From: Uranotaenia lowii
Taxonomy: Eukaryota; Arthropoda; Insecta; Diptera; Culicidae
Assembly: GCF_029784155.1 (NCBI RefSeq)
Contig: NC_073693.1
Span: 112,220,683 to 112,284,682 of the forward strand
Direction of reading: 5' to 3'
Length of the DNA stretch: 64,000 nt
The notes under the pieces were generated by a model. It ran no database searches. It worked only from the letters and a program-made list of their open reading frames with translations, and was not told the origin of the DNA. The translations under genes and the position numbers were made by a program. Below are positions 10,861-20,639 of the stretch, in pieces (position 1 is the first letter of the stretch; every line of letters begins with the position of its first letter).

Positions 10861-12542
10861 TGGATTTTCCACCTTTTTTCCCAAAGTGGGAAATTACGAA
10901 CTTCCATAAAAACATTTGTCACACCTATGTTTGAGCTATGCCAAATATCCGTACGCAAAAAACCCTCTTTTAAATTATGTTCCCTTTTTTGAAAAGCTCT
11001 TTATCTTAAACTTACATGGGAGCTCCCTCATCTTTTCCAATTTTGTCCCCCACTGTTTGAAGAAGGTAGGCTGATTTACCCGGCTCAAGTTTACATAAAT
11101 TTCTAATTGAAAGAAAAAGATTCGCATATTCGAATTTATTGCATATTGTACTTTATGGAGATAGACTTTTGAAAAACCGATCAATAGCGTGAATCGGGAC
11201 ATTTTTTTCCTTATATTCTGTATTTTGAGCACTTCCAGTTCCTGATTAGATTTAGATGATGTATTTTGTAACAGAGAAAAGTTGAACGTTTAAACATGCT
11301 CTAGTGTTCCATGAATTAAAATTCTTTCGGAAAATGAATTCCCTCACTATTGGTCAATAAAAATCAGTTCATTTCACTGATACCTTTCGATTATGCACAC
11401 GTCAGTCCTATCTTATCTAATTTAAAGAAAAGGCTCTTGATCGGTTCATGTGTCGGATCGAATTTTTTTATCTTCTTTAAATTTAAATGGTGCTTGATAA
11501 AACATCAGTTAAGTACATTTTTATATGTTCAACCAAATGTTTCCGTTTCTACATCTTATTCATATTTCTTTTATCAATACGATTTAAAAATAGCCTTGTT
11601 GGCAAAATGAGTTAAAAAATTGTATGTAAACTCTGTAATTTGCAAACCATTATATATGTTCATGATAATATAGACTCGAGTAACAATAACCAAAGCCTTA
11701 ATTTTACTACGGGATTAAGAACCCACAATACCCGTCAAAATAATTACTTGTAACGATGCCGATCCATGACATCTTTAGGGAAAAAAAGAATTTCTTTTAT
11801 AGGACCTACAATATACAACGCCTTACCTACTGAAATAAAGACCATCAACAACCGTTCCATGTTTTAAGTCAAAGTAGTACAGTTATTAAAAGAAAAATTG
11901 AATCGTTAAAAAAGTCGATCGACTACCAGTATTTTGAATCAAATTTTGTTTGTTTCTGTAGCATCGTAGTTTTCTTTTGTCGTACTTTTCACTATTAATA
12001 AGTAAACTTAAGTGAATCTAGCATAATATTTAGAAATGGATCTGTTTAAAGGAAATTTTCTTCCATTGAGATCCTTATCGTAATCTTGTTTAATTATAGC
12101 ATACATTTCCTCGCACTAAATAATAAACTTTTGTGTTCTCAGCATGACTAAAATTTTTGTTCGCGTTGGAGTTTCTTTGTTTTGCTGCCAGGCGTGCTGA
12201 GAACAGTAGCGTCCATTACCAGGGGGCTCAACTGAGCCTTTTGGTGTGCGGGAGTGTGGTGGTAAATAAATGCTTTACTTTGTGTTTTTTTTTTCAATTG
12301 TCCGCAAAGTGTCATACCATTATTTCATTAGCATCAGAACTAAATTTATATTGTTTAGAGAACAAATGCTACCTACATTAACACGAACTAAATATGAAAG
12401 TAATTTTGCAAATCTTTCAATTGGTTTTGATTCGATTGATGAAACACCAATCCGCGTCACATCTAGGCGCCATTTATTTCCACGTTCTGTGTACAATTAA
12501 GCAAGAAAAACACATCTAGGTTGCATATCGCCCCCACGTGCA
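10861..12542. other. AT-rich stretch without recognised genes
   Basis: The short ORFs here (for example 10975-11232 minus, 11350-11610 plus) have AT-driven, Lys/Phe/Ile-rich compositions and no motifs. I see no repeat boundary or RNA gene. Confidence 0.3.
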
Positions 12543-12998
12543 TACACAGCAAAACAAGTTTTGCGATATTACATCAAATACCTGCACATAACTTCAGTCG
12601 CAAATGGTACATAATTTCACATTGTCTTGATGTACCCGGCTGTTTGGGGTCAAAGAAAATGTTTCGTGTCGGTGATCCATATGGGCCAAATTTCCTAAAA
12701 AAAGAAAAACAATGAAATTATTTTGCAAGCTGTGGGTTTGCTTATATTTTTGTTTAATTTTGGTAGTTCTTACAAGCCAAACAAGTATAGCTGAAGTTCG
12801 CAATCCGTTTCTAAATTTTTGAAATGAAGTCAAATTTGAACGTCAACAGAGGAACACATTGACAGGATGTGATACTACACTTCGCGACGTATTCGCGTTG
12901 TGTACATCATTTAAATGCATTATCGCAACAGAAATCCGTATTACAACATCATCTTCAGAAATTACATCATCCATAGTTACATTTTTATTTGCTGTGTA
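12543..12998. mobile_element. MITE with TACACAGCAAA / TTTGCTGTGTA ends
   Basis: Bounded by TACACAGCAAAACAAG on the left and TTTTTATTTGCTGTGTA on the right, an 11-bp perfect inverted repeat including a possible TA duplication. It holds about 455 bp with no coding sequence. The terminal word resembles the ends of the small MITEs at 40142 and 41341, suggesting a common TA-targeting group; sequence similarity beyond the ends is not evident. Confidence 0.55.
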
Positions 12999-13010
12999 AG
13001 AAATATAGGT

Positions 13011-13852
13011 AGGGGAGATAAGGGCATAACGAGCACCCAGGGTATAATAAGCGACCCTTTCTACGAAAGTACGTATTTTCTTAAATAGATTTTCATGAGG
13101 ATTTGTTTCGTACAACCTATAGTATTAATTTTTCCCAAAAACAGGAATATCCTTATCATATTTACAGAGGTATTTAAAAAAAATTAACTAGGTTGCCAAG
13201 TAACGAAAATATTATAATGTTTGAGCATCACAAAATAAGCTCTTATGATCTTAAAATCACCTTGATCTATAATGTACGCATAGAGCTACAGCTTGACTAG
13301 TTTACATCAGACGATGTGGCCTATTGGTAAGGTGTCGGAGAGGTAATAAAAAGACTAGAGTTTGATTCCTGTTCGATGTGATTTTTTTTATCCATTTACC
13401 ATTCATAATCCATTTTTTTACTGTTACTTTTTACGGCTAGTAGCATTATCTGCCAAACGAAGCACCAGAAACATAATGTATGAGCGTGTGTGAATTTTTT
13501 GTATTCTACAAACAGACCTAGATTATTTTGTTATTGCTTTGCTTGATGGATCTACGACTCATCTGACTTCATCGGGTTGAATTCGCTGCTAGATTCCCAG
13601 GCAGAAAACCCTAATCATGCAGCGATTAATGGTGCTTATACTGCCCCAGCGAGGGTTCTCATTATGCCCCTACAAGTGACTGCTTTTCAGTTTTTGGCAA
13701 AAAAAATTAAAATGCATTTTTAAACGTTTTTATCTAGTTTTCATCCAATTAGGCAATAGACTATTTGAGAGTCTGAACACGAAACAATGATGTAATTTAC
13801 ATATTATAGCTGTTTTCTATGGTTAAATAAGCGTTTTCCTTAAGGTAGCCAT
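13011..13852. mobile_element. MITE, GGGGCATAATGAG-word family, longer copy
   Basis: Left end AGGGGAGATAAGGGCATAAC. Its right portion (13652-13852) matches 1-215. The words GGGCATAACGAG, GGTATAATAAGCG and CTCATTATGCCC recur inside. The final TATGCCCCCATCTCCCCT seen in the first copy is cut off at 13853, where the mariner composite begins. A tRNA-like repeat sits inside at about 13311-13400. Confidence 0.65.
13311..13400 (+). repeat. tRNA-like SINE head inside a MITE
   Basis: GATGTGGCCTATTGGTAAGG resembles a pol III A box region, and GAGTTTGATTCCTGTTCGA is a B-box-like element about 45 bases downstream, followed by a T-rich run. It does not fold into an obvious complete tRNA and lacks a matching acceptor stem, so I call it a SINE head rather than a tRNA gene. 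Confidence 0.4.
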
Positions 13853-13956
13853 TAAAGGGTGATACGGTCAAAATTTGGTCAAGGGAAAACGCATGTAAAT
13901 CGGTGAAATCGTTTATTTAAAAAATCAAATTAAATTTCTTTTTCAAGTTTAATTAG

Positions 13957-14870
13957 TAGGGGAGAGTGGGGTATCGTGGGCAATGGGGAAACGTGGGCCA
14001 CTTTTAATATCTCAGATGTGTGTTGAGATAAAAATCTCAAACCAACTGTCATCGTCGTCGTTCTGCGTGAGCATATATTCCTATATGTTGTTGACTGAAA
14101 TACGCACCAAATGCTTCTTTTATTTATCAAGCTAAAAAAAGTTATAAAAATTTACTTACATAATTAAAAAAACACCCGCTAATTTCATCAATGGGGAACC
14201 TAAACGGCATAACAAAAATATGCTCATACGCTTTTGATCTTAGTTTTGTCATGATCTTTCACGTGGAAAAGGATTTTTTGATGAAACATCAATAAGTCAC
14301 ACAAACGCAACAAATTTGCAAATCATAGCTTGTGGGGAATCGTGGGCCACACATCTTGAATCACCTATATTTTTATGTTTTCATACACATTCAGAACTTA
14401 AAATACGTTTTTCCTATCTGAAAAGTTTTCTTATGCCAAATAAAGAGTTATGGAAAATATTTTGTCCATCCTATACAAGAAATTTTGCCAAAACGTTCGC
14501 GAGCCAGGTTTTGGAATCTATGCGATCATACACAGCTCGCTTTTTTATTTCATCATCTGAAATTGCTTTAAAATAACGAAATGAATTAGGAAATCACAGT
14601 TTTGGGTCAACTCATAAACTTTGCATGTTATTTAATCAATTTGGATTCGGTGGCCCACAATTCCCCACCATTTTTCAAAATCCAAAAAATATTGCTTTTT
14701 TCAAACAGTCAGAATTTGGGGAAAATAACTTATTTAAAATTAAAAAAACATACCTTATGATACCTTGAAAATGTAGAAAACCATACCATTTTTTATTTTC
14801 ATTTTATCCTTTATAAAAAGAAGTTATGGAACAACAAAAAAAGTAGCCCATGATTCCCCACTCTCCCATA
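13957..14870. mobile_element. MITE built on the word GGGGAATCGTGGGCC, nested in mariner
   Basis: Ends are TAGGGGAGAGTGGGGTATCG at 13957 and the inverse of CATGATTCCCCACTCTCCCA at 14851-14869. The terminal word recurs inside: GGGGAAACGTGGGCC (13984), GGGGAATCGTGGGCC (14335), GGCCCACAATTCCCC (14652) and GCCCATGATTCCCC (14846). It holds no coding sequence. It lies between the mariner left terminus and the transposase C-terminal coding piece, in what would be the mariner 3' UTR. Confidence 0.7.
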
Positions 14871-14909
14871 TAAAATTCAGTATATTAGTGTATTAGTATA
14901 AATATTCAG

Positions 14910-15269
14910 TTAAGCTTCAGCTTTTCCAAATCCGAATTGCCGGGCCTTACGCTTTACCCCTGCCATCAGATTTTGTGCAGTCACCTTGTCCACCTTGTTT
15001 GCCGCAGAAAGCCAGTTTGCCTTGAACTGTTGCTCGTCCTTAGCAGTTTTTCTGGTCTTCTTTAGGTTCCGCTTGACAATTGCCCAGTATTTCTCAATTG
15101 GGAGGAGCTCTGGTGTATTGGGAGAGTTCTCGCCTTGGGAGACACCTGCACGTTGTTGGCGGCGTACCACTCCATGGCCTTTTTACCGTAATGGCAAGAT
15201 GCCAAATCCGGTCAAAACAGTACGGAACAACCGTGTTTCTTCAGAAAAGGCAGCAGACGTTTATTCAAA
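14910..15269 (-). pseudogene. ITmD37E transposase, C-terminal piece
   Basis: On the minus strand this piece continues the transposase from the 17656 side of the nested element. It reads LNKRLLPFLKKHGCSVLF, a stop where Trp is expected (TGG to TGA), then PDLASCHYGKKAMEWYAANN with the second catalytic Asp. After a one-base frameshift comes GENSPNTPELLPIEKYWAIV with the catalytic Glu, and the frame ends at FGKAEA. Counting from the Asp of PDLA to the Glu of PIEKYW with the frameshift bridged gives 37 intervening residues, which is the D37E spacing. It would cut and join DNA with the N-terminal part, but stops and frameshifts make it dead. Confidence 0.85.
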
Positions 15270-15319
15270 CCCAAGCAACCAAAAGTCTCGTTAAAAAGGT
15301 CACACATAGCTTAATCAGC

Positions 15320-15745
15320 ATAATCAGTGTGCTGAAGTTCCTTTTATTCAGCCCAAAATTTAAGTTCTTATTGAAACTTTGAAGTTCCATTACAGATTCG
15401 AACGGCCTTCTATTCAGCCCACAAGTAAACGTTTAATCAGCGAAAACAAAAAAATTAATTCTCCTCTTCTCTCTTACTTTGGTCACCACCAACCAGCCCA
15501 TGTGGTGCTGCCGGTTTCTCGGCATCCATCTTTATACCTCCCATTACCTCCTTCAATTGATCTTACTTAATTGCTTTTTTTTTTAACTTTGTTCGATACA
15601 TGCCAGCACGCACGCCAGTTCTGCTACACAATTATTTGATTCGCTCACTCAAGCAATCAAACAAACTAATGGAAAAAATTAGTCCTCGTACCAGATTTGA
15701 ACCCGATCCTCCGTGATGATAGCCAAACACGCTGCCACAATTTAC
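15320..15745 (-). repeat. tRNA-headed block, inverse copy of 8430-8830
   Basis: Read on the minus strand the head includes the inverse of GCTGCCACAATTTAC and a B-box-like GGTTCAAATC (as GATTTGAACCC on plus at about 15698). The body matches the 8430-8830 unit through GGCAGCACCACATGGGC and the GGGCTGAATAAAAGG block. This region directly follows the left terminus of the CCCAAGCAACC element. Confidence 0.55.
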
Positions 15746-15777
15746 AAGCTCCAAAAAATGTTTTATTTATTACTAGC

Positions 15778-17061
15778 TGATCCCATACGAACTCCGTTTC
15801 GCATTCAACTTGGAATATGTCATGAACAGTTTGTATGAAAGTCAATTGCAAGCATTTTCCAGATGCATTTCTAAAGTCATTATTAAGAAATAATTGCAAA
15901 AATATTGAACGATCACTTTGTCTGTCGTCTGCTACTAAATTTGAAATCAGGAATCAATTGACCGCGCCAAAAAACCCCGTGTCTATATTTCGACTCAATC
16001 GTTGCATAACAACGCAATTATTTCTAAAAAGCTAAACCCTTTTCGGTGGCCTCTTATACAATCTTTGATATCTGAAATCGATAGCCTTCCCTCAAAACTC
16101 CCGTATGCAAATTTTCAAAGCAATCCATTGTATTATAATGTCAATATTGCTAAAAACAGTGAACATTAATTAATATGGACGACACTTTCGTCGACCCCTG
16201 GCAAAACATTTGACATCTGAAATCGATTACTCGTCCCTGAAAACTACCGTGTGCAAATTTTCATCCCAATCCGATGTATAATAAAGTCGATTATGCAAAA
16301 ATATTGAAAGGTTTATATGGACGACCCCCTTTGCCGGGCCCTTAAACTGAATTGAATACCTGAAATCCATTGCTCATCTCTCAAAACCCTCGTGTACCAA
16401 TTTTCGTCTGAATCCGATGTATAATAACGACAATTTTGCATCAACAGTGAATAGTTAACATGGACGACCCCTTTGGCCGACCCCTGATTTTAGTTTGGAT
16501 AAGTCAAATCAGTTGTTTATCCCTAATAACTCCTATGTGCAAATTTTCATCTCAATCCGATGTATAAAAACGACAATATCACTAAGATACTGAAAATTTA
16601 ATATGGACGACCCCTTTTGCCGGTTCCTTACAGTAAATTGGATACCTCAAATCGATTGCACGTCACTCAAAAGAATCTTGTACCAATTTTCATCTGAATA
16701 CGATGTATAATAACGTCAATATCGCAAAAACAGCGAACAGTTAATATGGACGACCCCTTTGGATGACCCCTTACACAAAATTTGACACCTGAAATCGATT
16801 GCTCGTCTTTTAACACACTCATGTGCAAATTTTCAACACAATCCGACGAAAAATAACGTCAATATCGTGAAAACAATATTTGTCTTGTATGGACGACCCC
16901 CTTCAAAAGGGGTCATCCAAAAATCTGGGTACATTTTTCATCCTTCTTGGTCCTAATGAGTATCCATGCCAAATTTCAGCTCTCTAGCTCTTAAGACGGC
17001 TGAGTCTATATAGGACAAACAAACAAACAAACATACAGATAATTGCTTTTTATATATATAG
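15778..17061. repeat. CTAGCTGATCC element with ~145-bp tandem units
   Basis: Starts CTAGCTGATCCCATACGAAC and ends with an ACAAACAAAC run and TTTATATATATAGAT. Between them lie about six imperfect units with a period near 145 bp, each containing CTGAAATCGATTGCTCGTC, a GTGCAAATTTTCATC block, AATCCGATGTATAATAACG and TATGGACGACCCC. Unit starts are near 16069, 16213, 16360, 16505, 16640 and 16788. The same architecture recurs at 57299-58495. It interrupts the CCCAAGCAACC element, since the flanking sequence at 17062 continues the match with 6648-7050. There is no convincing coding capacity, and the class is undetermined. Confidence 0.65.
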
Positions 17062-17655
17062 ATATGCCCTTTTGTGATGTTCGTTCACATTTCATATTCA
17101 TGAAATGGCGGACATGTCTCAAAATAGGCTCTTTGAGGAACTATTTAGAACTTCGAGTCCAAAGAAGGCTATTTGAGACCCAATTTGTAACTTTTATTCT
17201 GAATGAAGCGACTGACATGTCACAAAAAAGGCTATCTGAGGAACTTCTTGGAACTCGAAGTTCACAGAAGGCTATTTGAGGCCTAATTTGTAACTTTTAT
17301 ACTGTGTGGATGTGATTGACATGTCACAAAAAACGCTTTTTGAGAAACTTCTTGGAACTTGAAGTTTACAGAAGGCTATTTGAGGATTTTCTTTGAACAC
17401 ATTCACAGGAGGCTATTTGAGGCCTAATTTGTAACTTTTATACTGTGTGCGTGCAATTGACATGTCACAAAAAAGGGTGTTTGAGGAACTTTTTGGAACT
17501 TCAAGTCCATAGAAGGCTATTCGAGGAACCTTTTGTAACTTTCATGCTCACATTCGAGAAAATTCGGTACCAAATCCCTTTGGAACCTTTGTTCGGCGAA
17601 ATTCGAACTTTGGAGGCACGAGTTTAAGTAGATATGAGACTTTTGGTTGCTTGGG
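17062..17655 (+). repeat. AAATAGCC tandem units at the right terminus of the CCCAAGCAACC element
   Basis: Imperfect direct repeats of about 110 bp contain AATTTGTAACTTTTA, TGACATGTCACAAAAAA, GAGGAACTTCTTGGAACT and AGAAGGCTATTTGAGG. Units start near 17170, 17281 and 17424. The block ends with AAATTCGGTACCAAATCCC and the terminal repeat. It is the inverse of 6648-7050. Confidence 0.65.
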
Positions 17656-18322
17656 AAACACTCTTTCACGTAAATTTCTTGGTTGACAGTCCCGAAAGCT
17701 ATGAAAATGCTGCTTTTCAAGCCAAAGGTACAGATGGCTTGCCAAACCAGATATTTCTTCGCGAACTTTGACAGTTTCATGTGCTTGAAAATATCTGCTA
17801 CCCCTCTTCTTACTTTTGCCGTTAAAACTCCTGTCCCGGAAGCTGCTTGTAGTCGGGTTTGACGTAGGTTTCGTCGTCCATTACCACGCAGTCAAGCTTC
17901 GTCAGCATCGTCGTGTACAGCCTCCGGGATCGCGCTTTGGCCGTCGTATTTTGTTCATCATCGCGATTTGGAGTCACTACCTTCTTGTAAGTCGATAGTC
18001 CGGATCGTTTTTCGGCTCGATGCACGGTTGTAGACGATACACCCAGCTTATTTGCGGCATCTCGGAGAGAGAGGTTAGGGTTTCGCTTGAAACTACCGGC
18101 AACTCTCTTTGTCGTCTCAGCGGCTTCCGGTTTTCGATTTCCCCCCGATCCAGACTTCCTGGCTGTCGACAAACGTTCCCCAAACACTTTAATTACATTT
18201 GTAACGGTTGATTTGGCAACTCGAGTAGCTCGGATTTTCGCGATGCGCGAGCAAAATTTTGATACGCTGCTCTTCTTCCTTGGACGGCATTTTGACATCT
18301 GAAGAGTGAATTTTAAAATCAA
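17656..18322 (-). pseudogene. ITmD37E transposase, N-terminal piece
   Basis: The minus-strand frame begins near the Met at 18298 (MSKCRPRKKSSVSKFCSRI). It shows the bipartite DNA-binding region with helix-turn-helix segments (TRVAKSTVTNVIKVFG; NLSLRDAANKLGVSSTTVHR) and then the first catalytic motif, VVMDDETYVKPDYKQLPGQEF. Next to 17822 a one-base loss shifts the frame; the continuation AKVRRGVADIFKHMKLSKFA and YLVWQAICTFGLKSSIFIAF runs to IYVKECF at 17660, where the CCCAAGCAACC element interrupts. The remainder is at 14910-15269. The upstream TIR ends at 18449. Confidence 0.85.
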
Positions 18323-18449
18323 AATAGGAGCAACATTCTACACACACACACACACACTTTCAAAATGAGGGGTGATCAGGTTTTTTAAATGCGAAATTGA
18401 AAGAAATACGTCAAGTTTATATTGACCAAATTTTGACCGTATCACCCTT

Positions 18450-19840
18450 TAAGTAACATCGTTGGCCAAAACCTTTGGCTTAATCCGTGGGTAGCACCAA
18501 TTTCTACCAGGATAAGTCTAGGTAAACTGTCTGAACTCGAAGAAAGCTGTGGTGGCATTACTGAATTTTGGAAAATGCGAAAGAGCTTTCAACAACATAC
18601 GCTCTAACATACGTCGTGGTCGGAAATTCCGAAAAGAGCATCACAAGAACCTATGCTTTGACCTACCAACCTACGGCCCTGTGGTCAAACGCACCGAAAG
18701 CTGGTGTGGGATCCCCCATTGATGGCAGAACCGATATAAACCCAAAACCTAAGAACGCAAAACCGATTTCCCAATAGCCTCGTGTCGTGATTCCGTTTCC
18801 AAACCGAAGAAACCTGTCCCGGAGCCGGGCGAACTCAAGCAGTCCCAATCCTTCCGATCGGTGTATCGGATCTCCCATGAAGACGGTCATCGGCAGTGAC
18901 AGGCCACTACACTGGCACCAGACACTTAAATCGTAAGTCAAGCTGTAAAAATTTAGCTAGGGACGTCAGGGAATGTTTTATTATGGCATTATGATTGCAT
19001 TTTATATGCAGCTAGTTTCATAACTGTTTTGTTATTATCATGAAAAATGCTTAGATTCTTTATTCAACCATATGTTTTCAGGTATCTAGTTCTGAAAACG
19101 CTAATTAAGCTATTGCTGAATATTAGGGATTTACCGAATATTCGGTTAAATTTTCTGTTGAGTTTTCAAAACAAAAAAAAAATAGAAATACGATTTCTTC
19201 TATTTCCTTCTATTTCTTCCATATCAATGCCTCTCATGTTTTTGAGTCGACAATTTTCAACCAGATGATATTACCAGATGATGTTTTACAAGATCTTTTT
19301 CAAGTACGGTTTCTCTGATTTCCAAAATGTCATCAATAACTGAAAGGACATAAGATGATTTGTCGCTTCTAGGGCATTTATGACCAAAGAGATTGGGTTC
19401 CTGTACAATGTGGGACAAAACCACAAAACACGTCGAAACAGGTGCCAAGCAGTTTGAAATTGCTTATTTGATATCGAATACAATGAAGGTCGAGTTTGAG
19501 CTAGATATCTTCCAAATAGTTGTTAAAAAGTACGATGATCTTGACCCTTGAGCATACATTACTTTCTACCATACGGTACCCATTCAGGATGATTTTTTGA
19601 AAAAGTTGAAAAAGGGGACAAATTTGAACAATATTAAAGCAAAAATATACAAGATGAAAGTGAAAAACAATAACTTGAAATTCAGTTTTCATTGAATCAC
19701 AGCAGCAGTAGTAAATTCGTATCAAAGGATTTTACATAAATTTTTGTTCATTTAGAATTTTTTTTAAATCGTATTCAAGCACAAAATAAAAACTTTTCAA
19801 AGAGAAATTTGAGTATAAGGTTTAATAAATAACAATGAAA
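18450..19840. other. Unassigned stretch after the mariner
   Basis: 18460-18950 is less AT-rich than its surroundings and contains partially repeated words (ACATACGCTCTAACATACG; ACCTATGCTTTGACCTACC). It has short ORFs without motifs. 18960-19840 is AT-rich and featureless apart from short ORFs. Confidence 0.3.
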
Positions 19841-20639
19841 AGACCCGGGAAAATTTTGGAGGTTTTGAACAATATCTGGGCATCCCGGAGAAATCTCAAA
19901 TTCTTTATTGGAGTCATGGGTAGGCCTAGATATACCAAGAAAATCTGGGATAAAAGATAATTCAAGTATAAAGCTATATACACAGCTATCTATTCAACTA
20001 CAGATACACGGAAACATCCAAGACGTTTTTCGGCCGAATACTTAACTCAGCATTCCGGCGCCGAATATTCAGTATATCTCTACTAAATATACTATTTTAA
20101 TTGTTTACAAAAAATGTTCTATTGAAACTCCAACAAAACATAAATAAAGAAGTGACTGACAGTATGGAGTTTTTTGACAAACAAATTAACGATTTTCGGT
20201 AACTCAAGAATCATTTAATGGAGTCCGGTAGAGAAAAGACGTCATATTACCGAAATTTAGCCAATTACAGAACTGGTTCGATAAAATAAAACATCGAATC
20301 TTTCAAATGTTTTCGCCCCGGATACTTATCGGAAAAACTTATGAATGTTTTATACCTAGATAAACATTTTATAAAATTCTTATCCTCAGTTTAAATATCA
20401 AATCCACTTTGCGCTGGCCAATTTAAGCAATCTATTGATGAGATAGCCTGCATAATTAACCATTATGTGGTCACAGAAGGATATCTAACTGATTTGATCT
20501 GATCTATTGAATTTTTTGAAGTCCAATAGAGTCATCTATAAAAATGTTGATCCAGTGAATCAGTAAGAGAACATTTCGAATTTAGAAGATAAAATAATAA
20601 AAAAAATTGATTTAGTTCAGTAAATTTTCTTAACAAGAG
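19841..20639. other. AT-rich stretch with a decayed CCCGG-word repeat
   Basis: At 19841-19915 the words ACCCGGGAAAATTTTG and ATCTGGGCATCCCGG recall the CCGGGCAA MITE family at 38931, but no ends can be assigned. The rest is AT-rich and non-coding. Confidence 0.3.

Larger units (their letters stand above)
15270..17655. mobile_element. CCCAAGCAACC element nested in mariner
   Basis: Terminal inverted repeats are CCCAAGCAACCAAAAGTCTC (15270) and the inverse of GAGACTTTTGGTTGCTTGGG (ends 17655), a 20-bp perfect match. Flanking AAA at 15267-15269 and 17656-17658 is a 3-bp target duplication: deleting the element plus one AAA restores an open mariner frame reading KEC-LNKRLLPF. Inside are a tRNA-headed block (15320-15745), a tandem-unit repeat (15778-17061, itself inserted) and a tandem array of AAATAGCC units (17062-17600). 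No transposase is encoded. The superfamily is unknown; a 3-bp duplication is compatible with PIF/Harbinger, among others. Confidence 0.8.
13855..18449 (-). mobile_element. ITmD37E mariner, split by two nested insertions
   Basis: The terminal inverted repeats are AAGGGTGATACGGTCAAAAT (13855) and the inverse of ATTTTGACCGTATCACCCTT (ends 18449), each flanked by TA. Removing the nested MITE (13957-14870) and the CCCAAGCAACC element (15270-17655) leaves about 1.3 kb, the usual length of a mariner of this type. The transposase reads on the minus strand in three pieces. The sequence after the right TA does not continue the MITE that precedes the left TA, so the locus has been rearranged or the ends come from different copies. 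Confidence 0.85.

Noticed and set aside
16069..16890. CRISPR-like repeat array
   Set aside because: The units are contiguous diverged tandem repeats of about 145 bp with no short identical repeats and unique spacers, in a eukaryotic transposon context.
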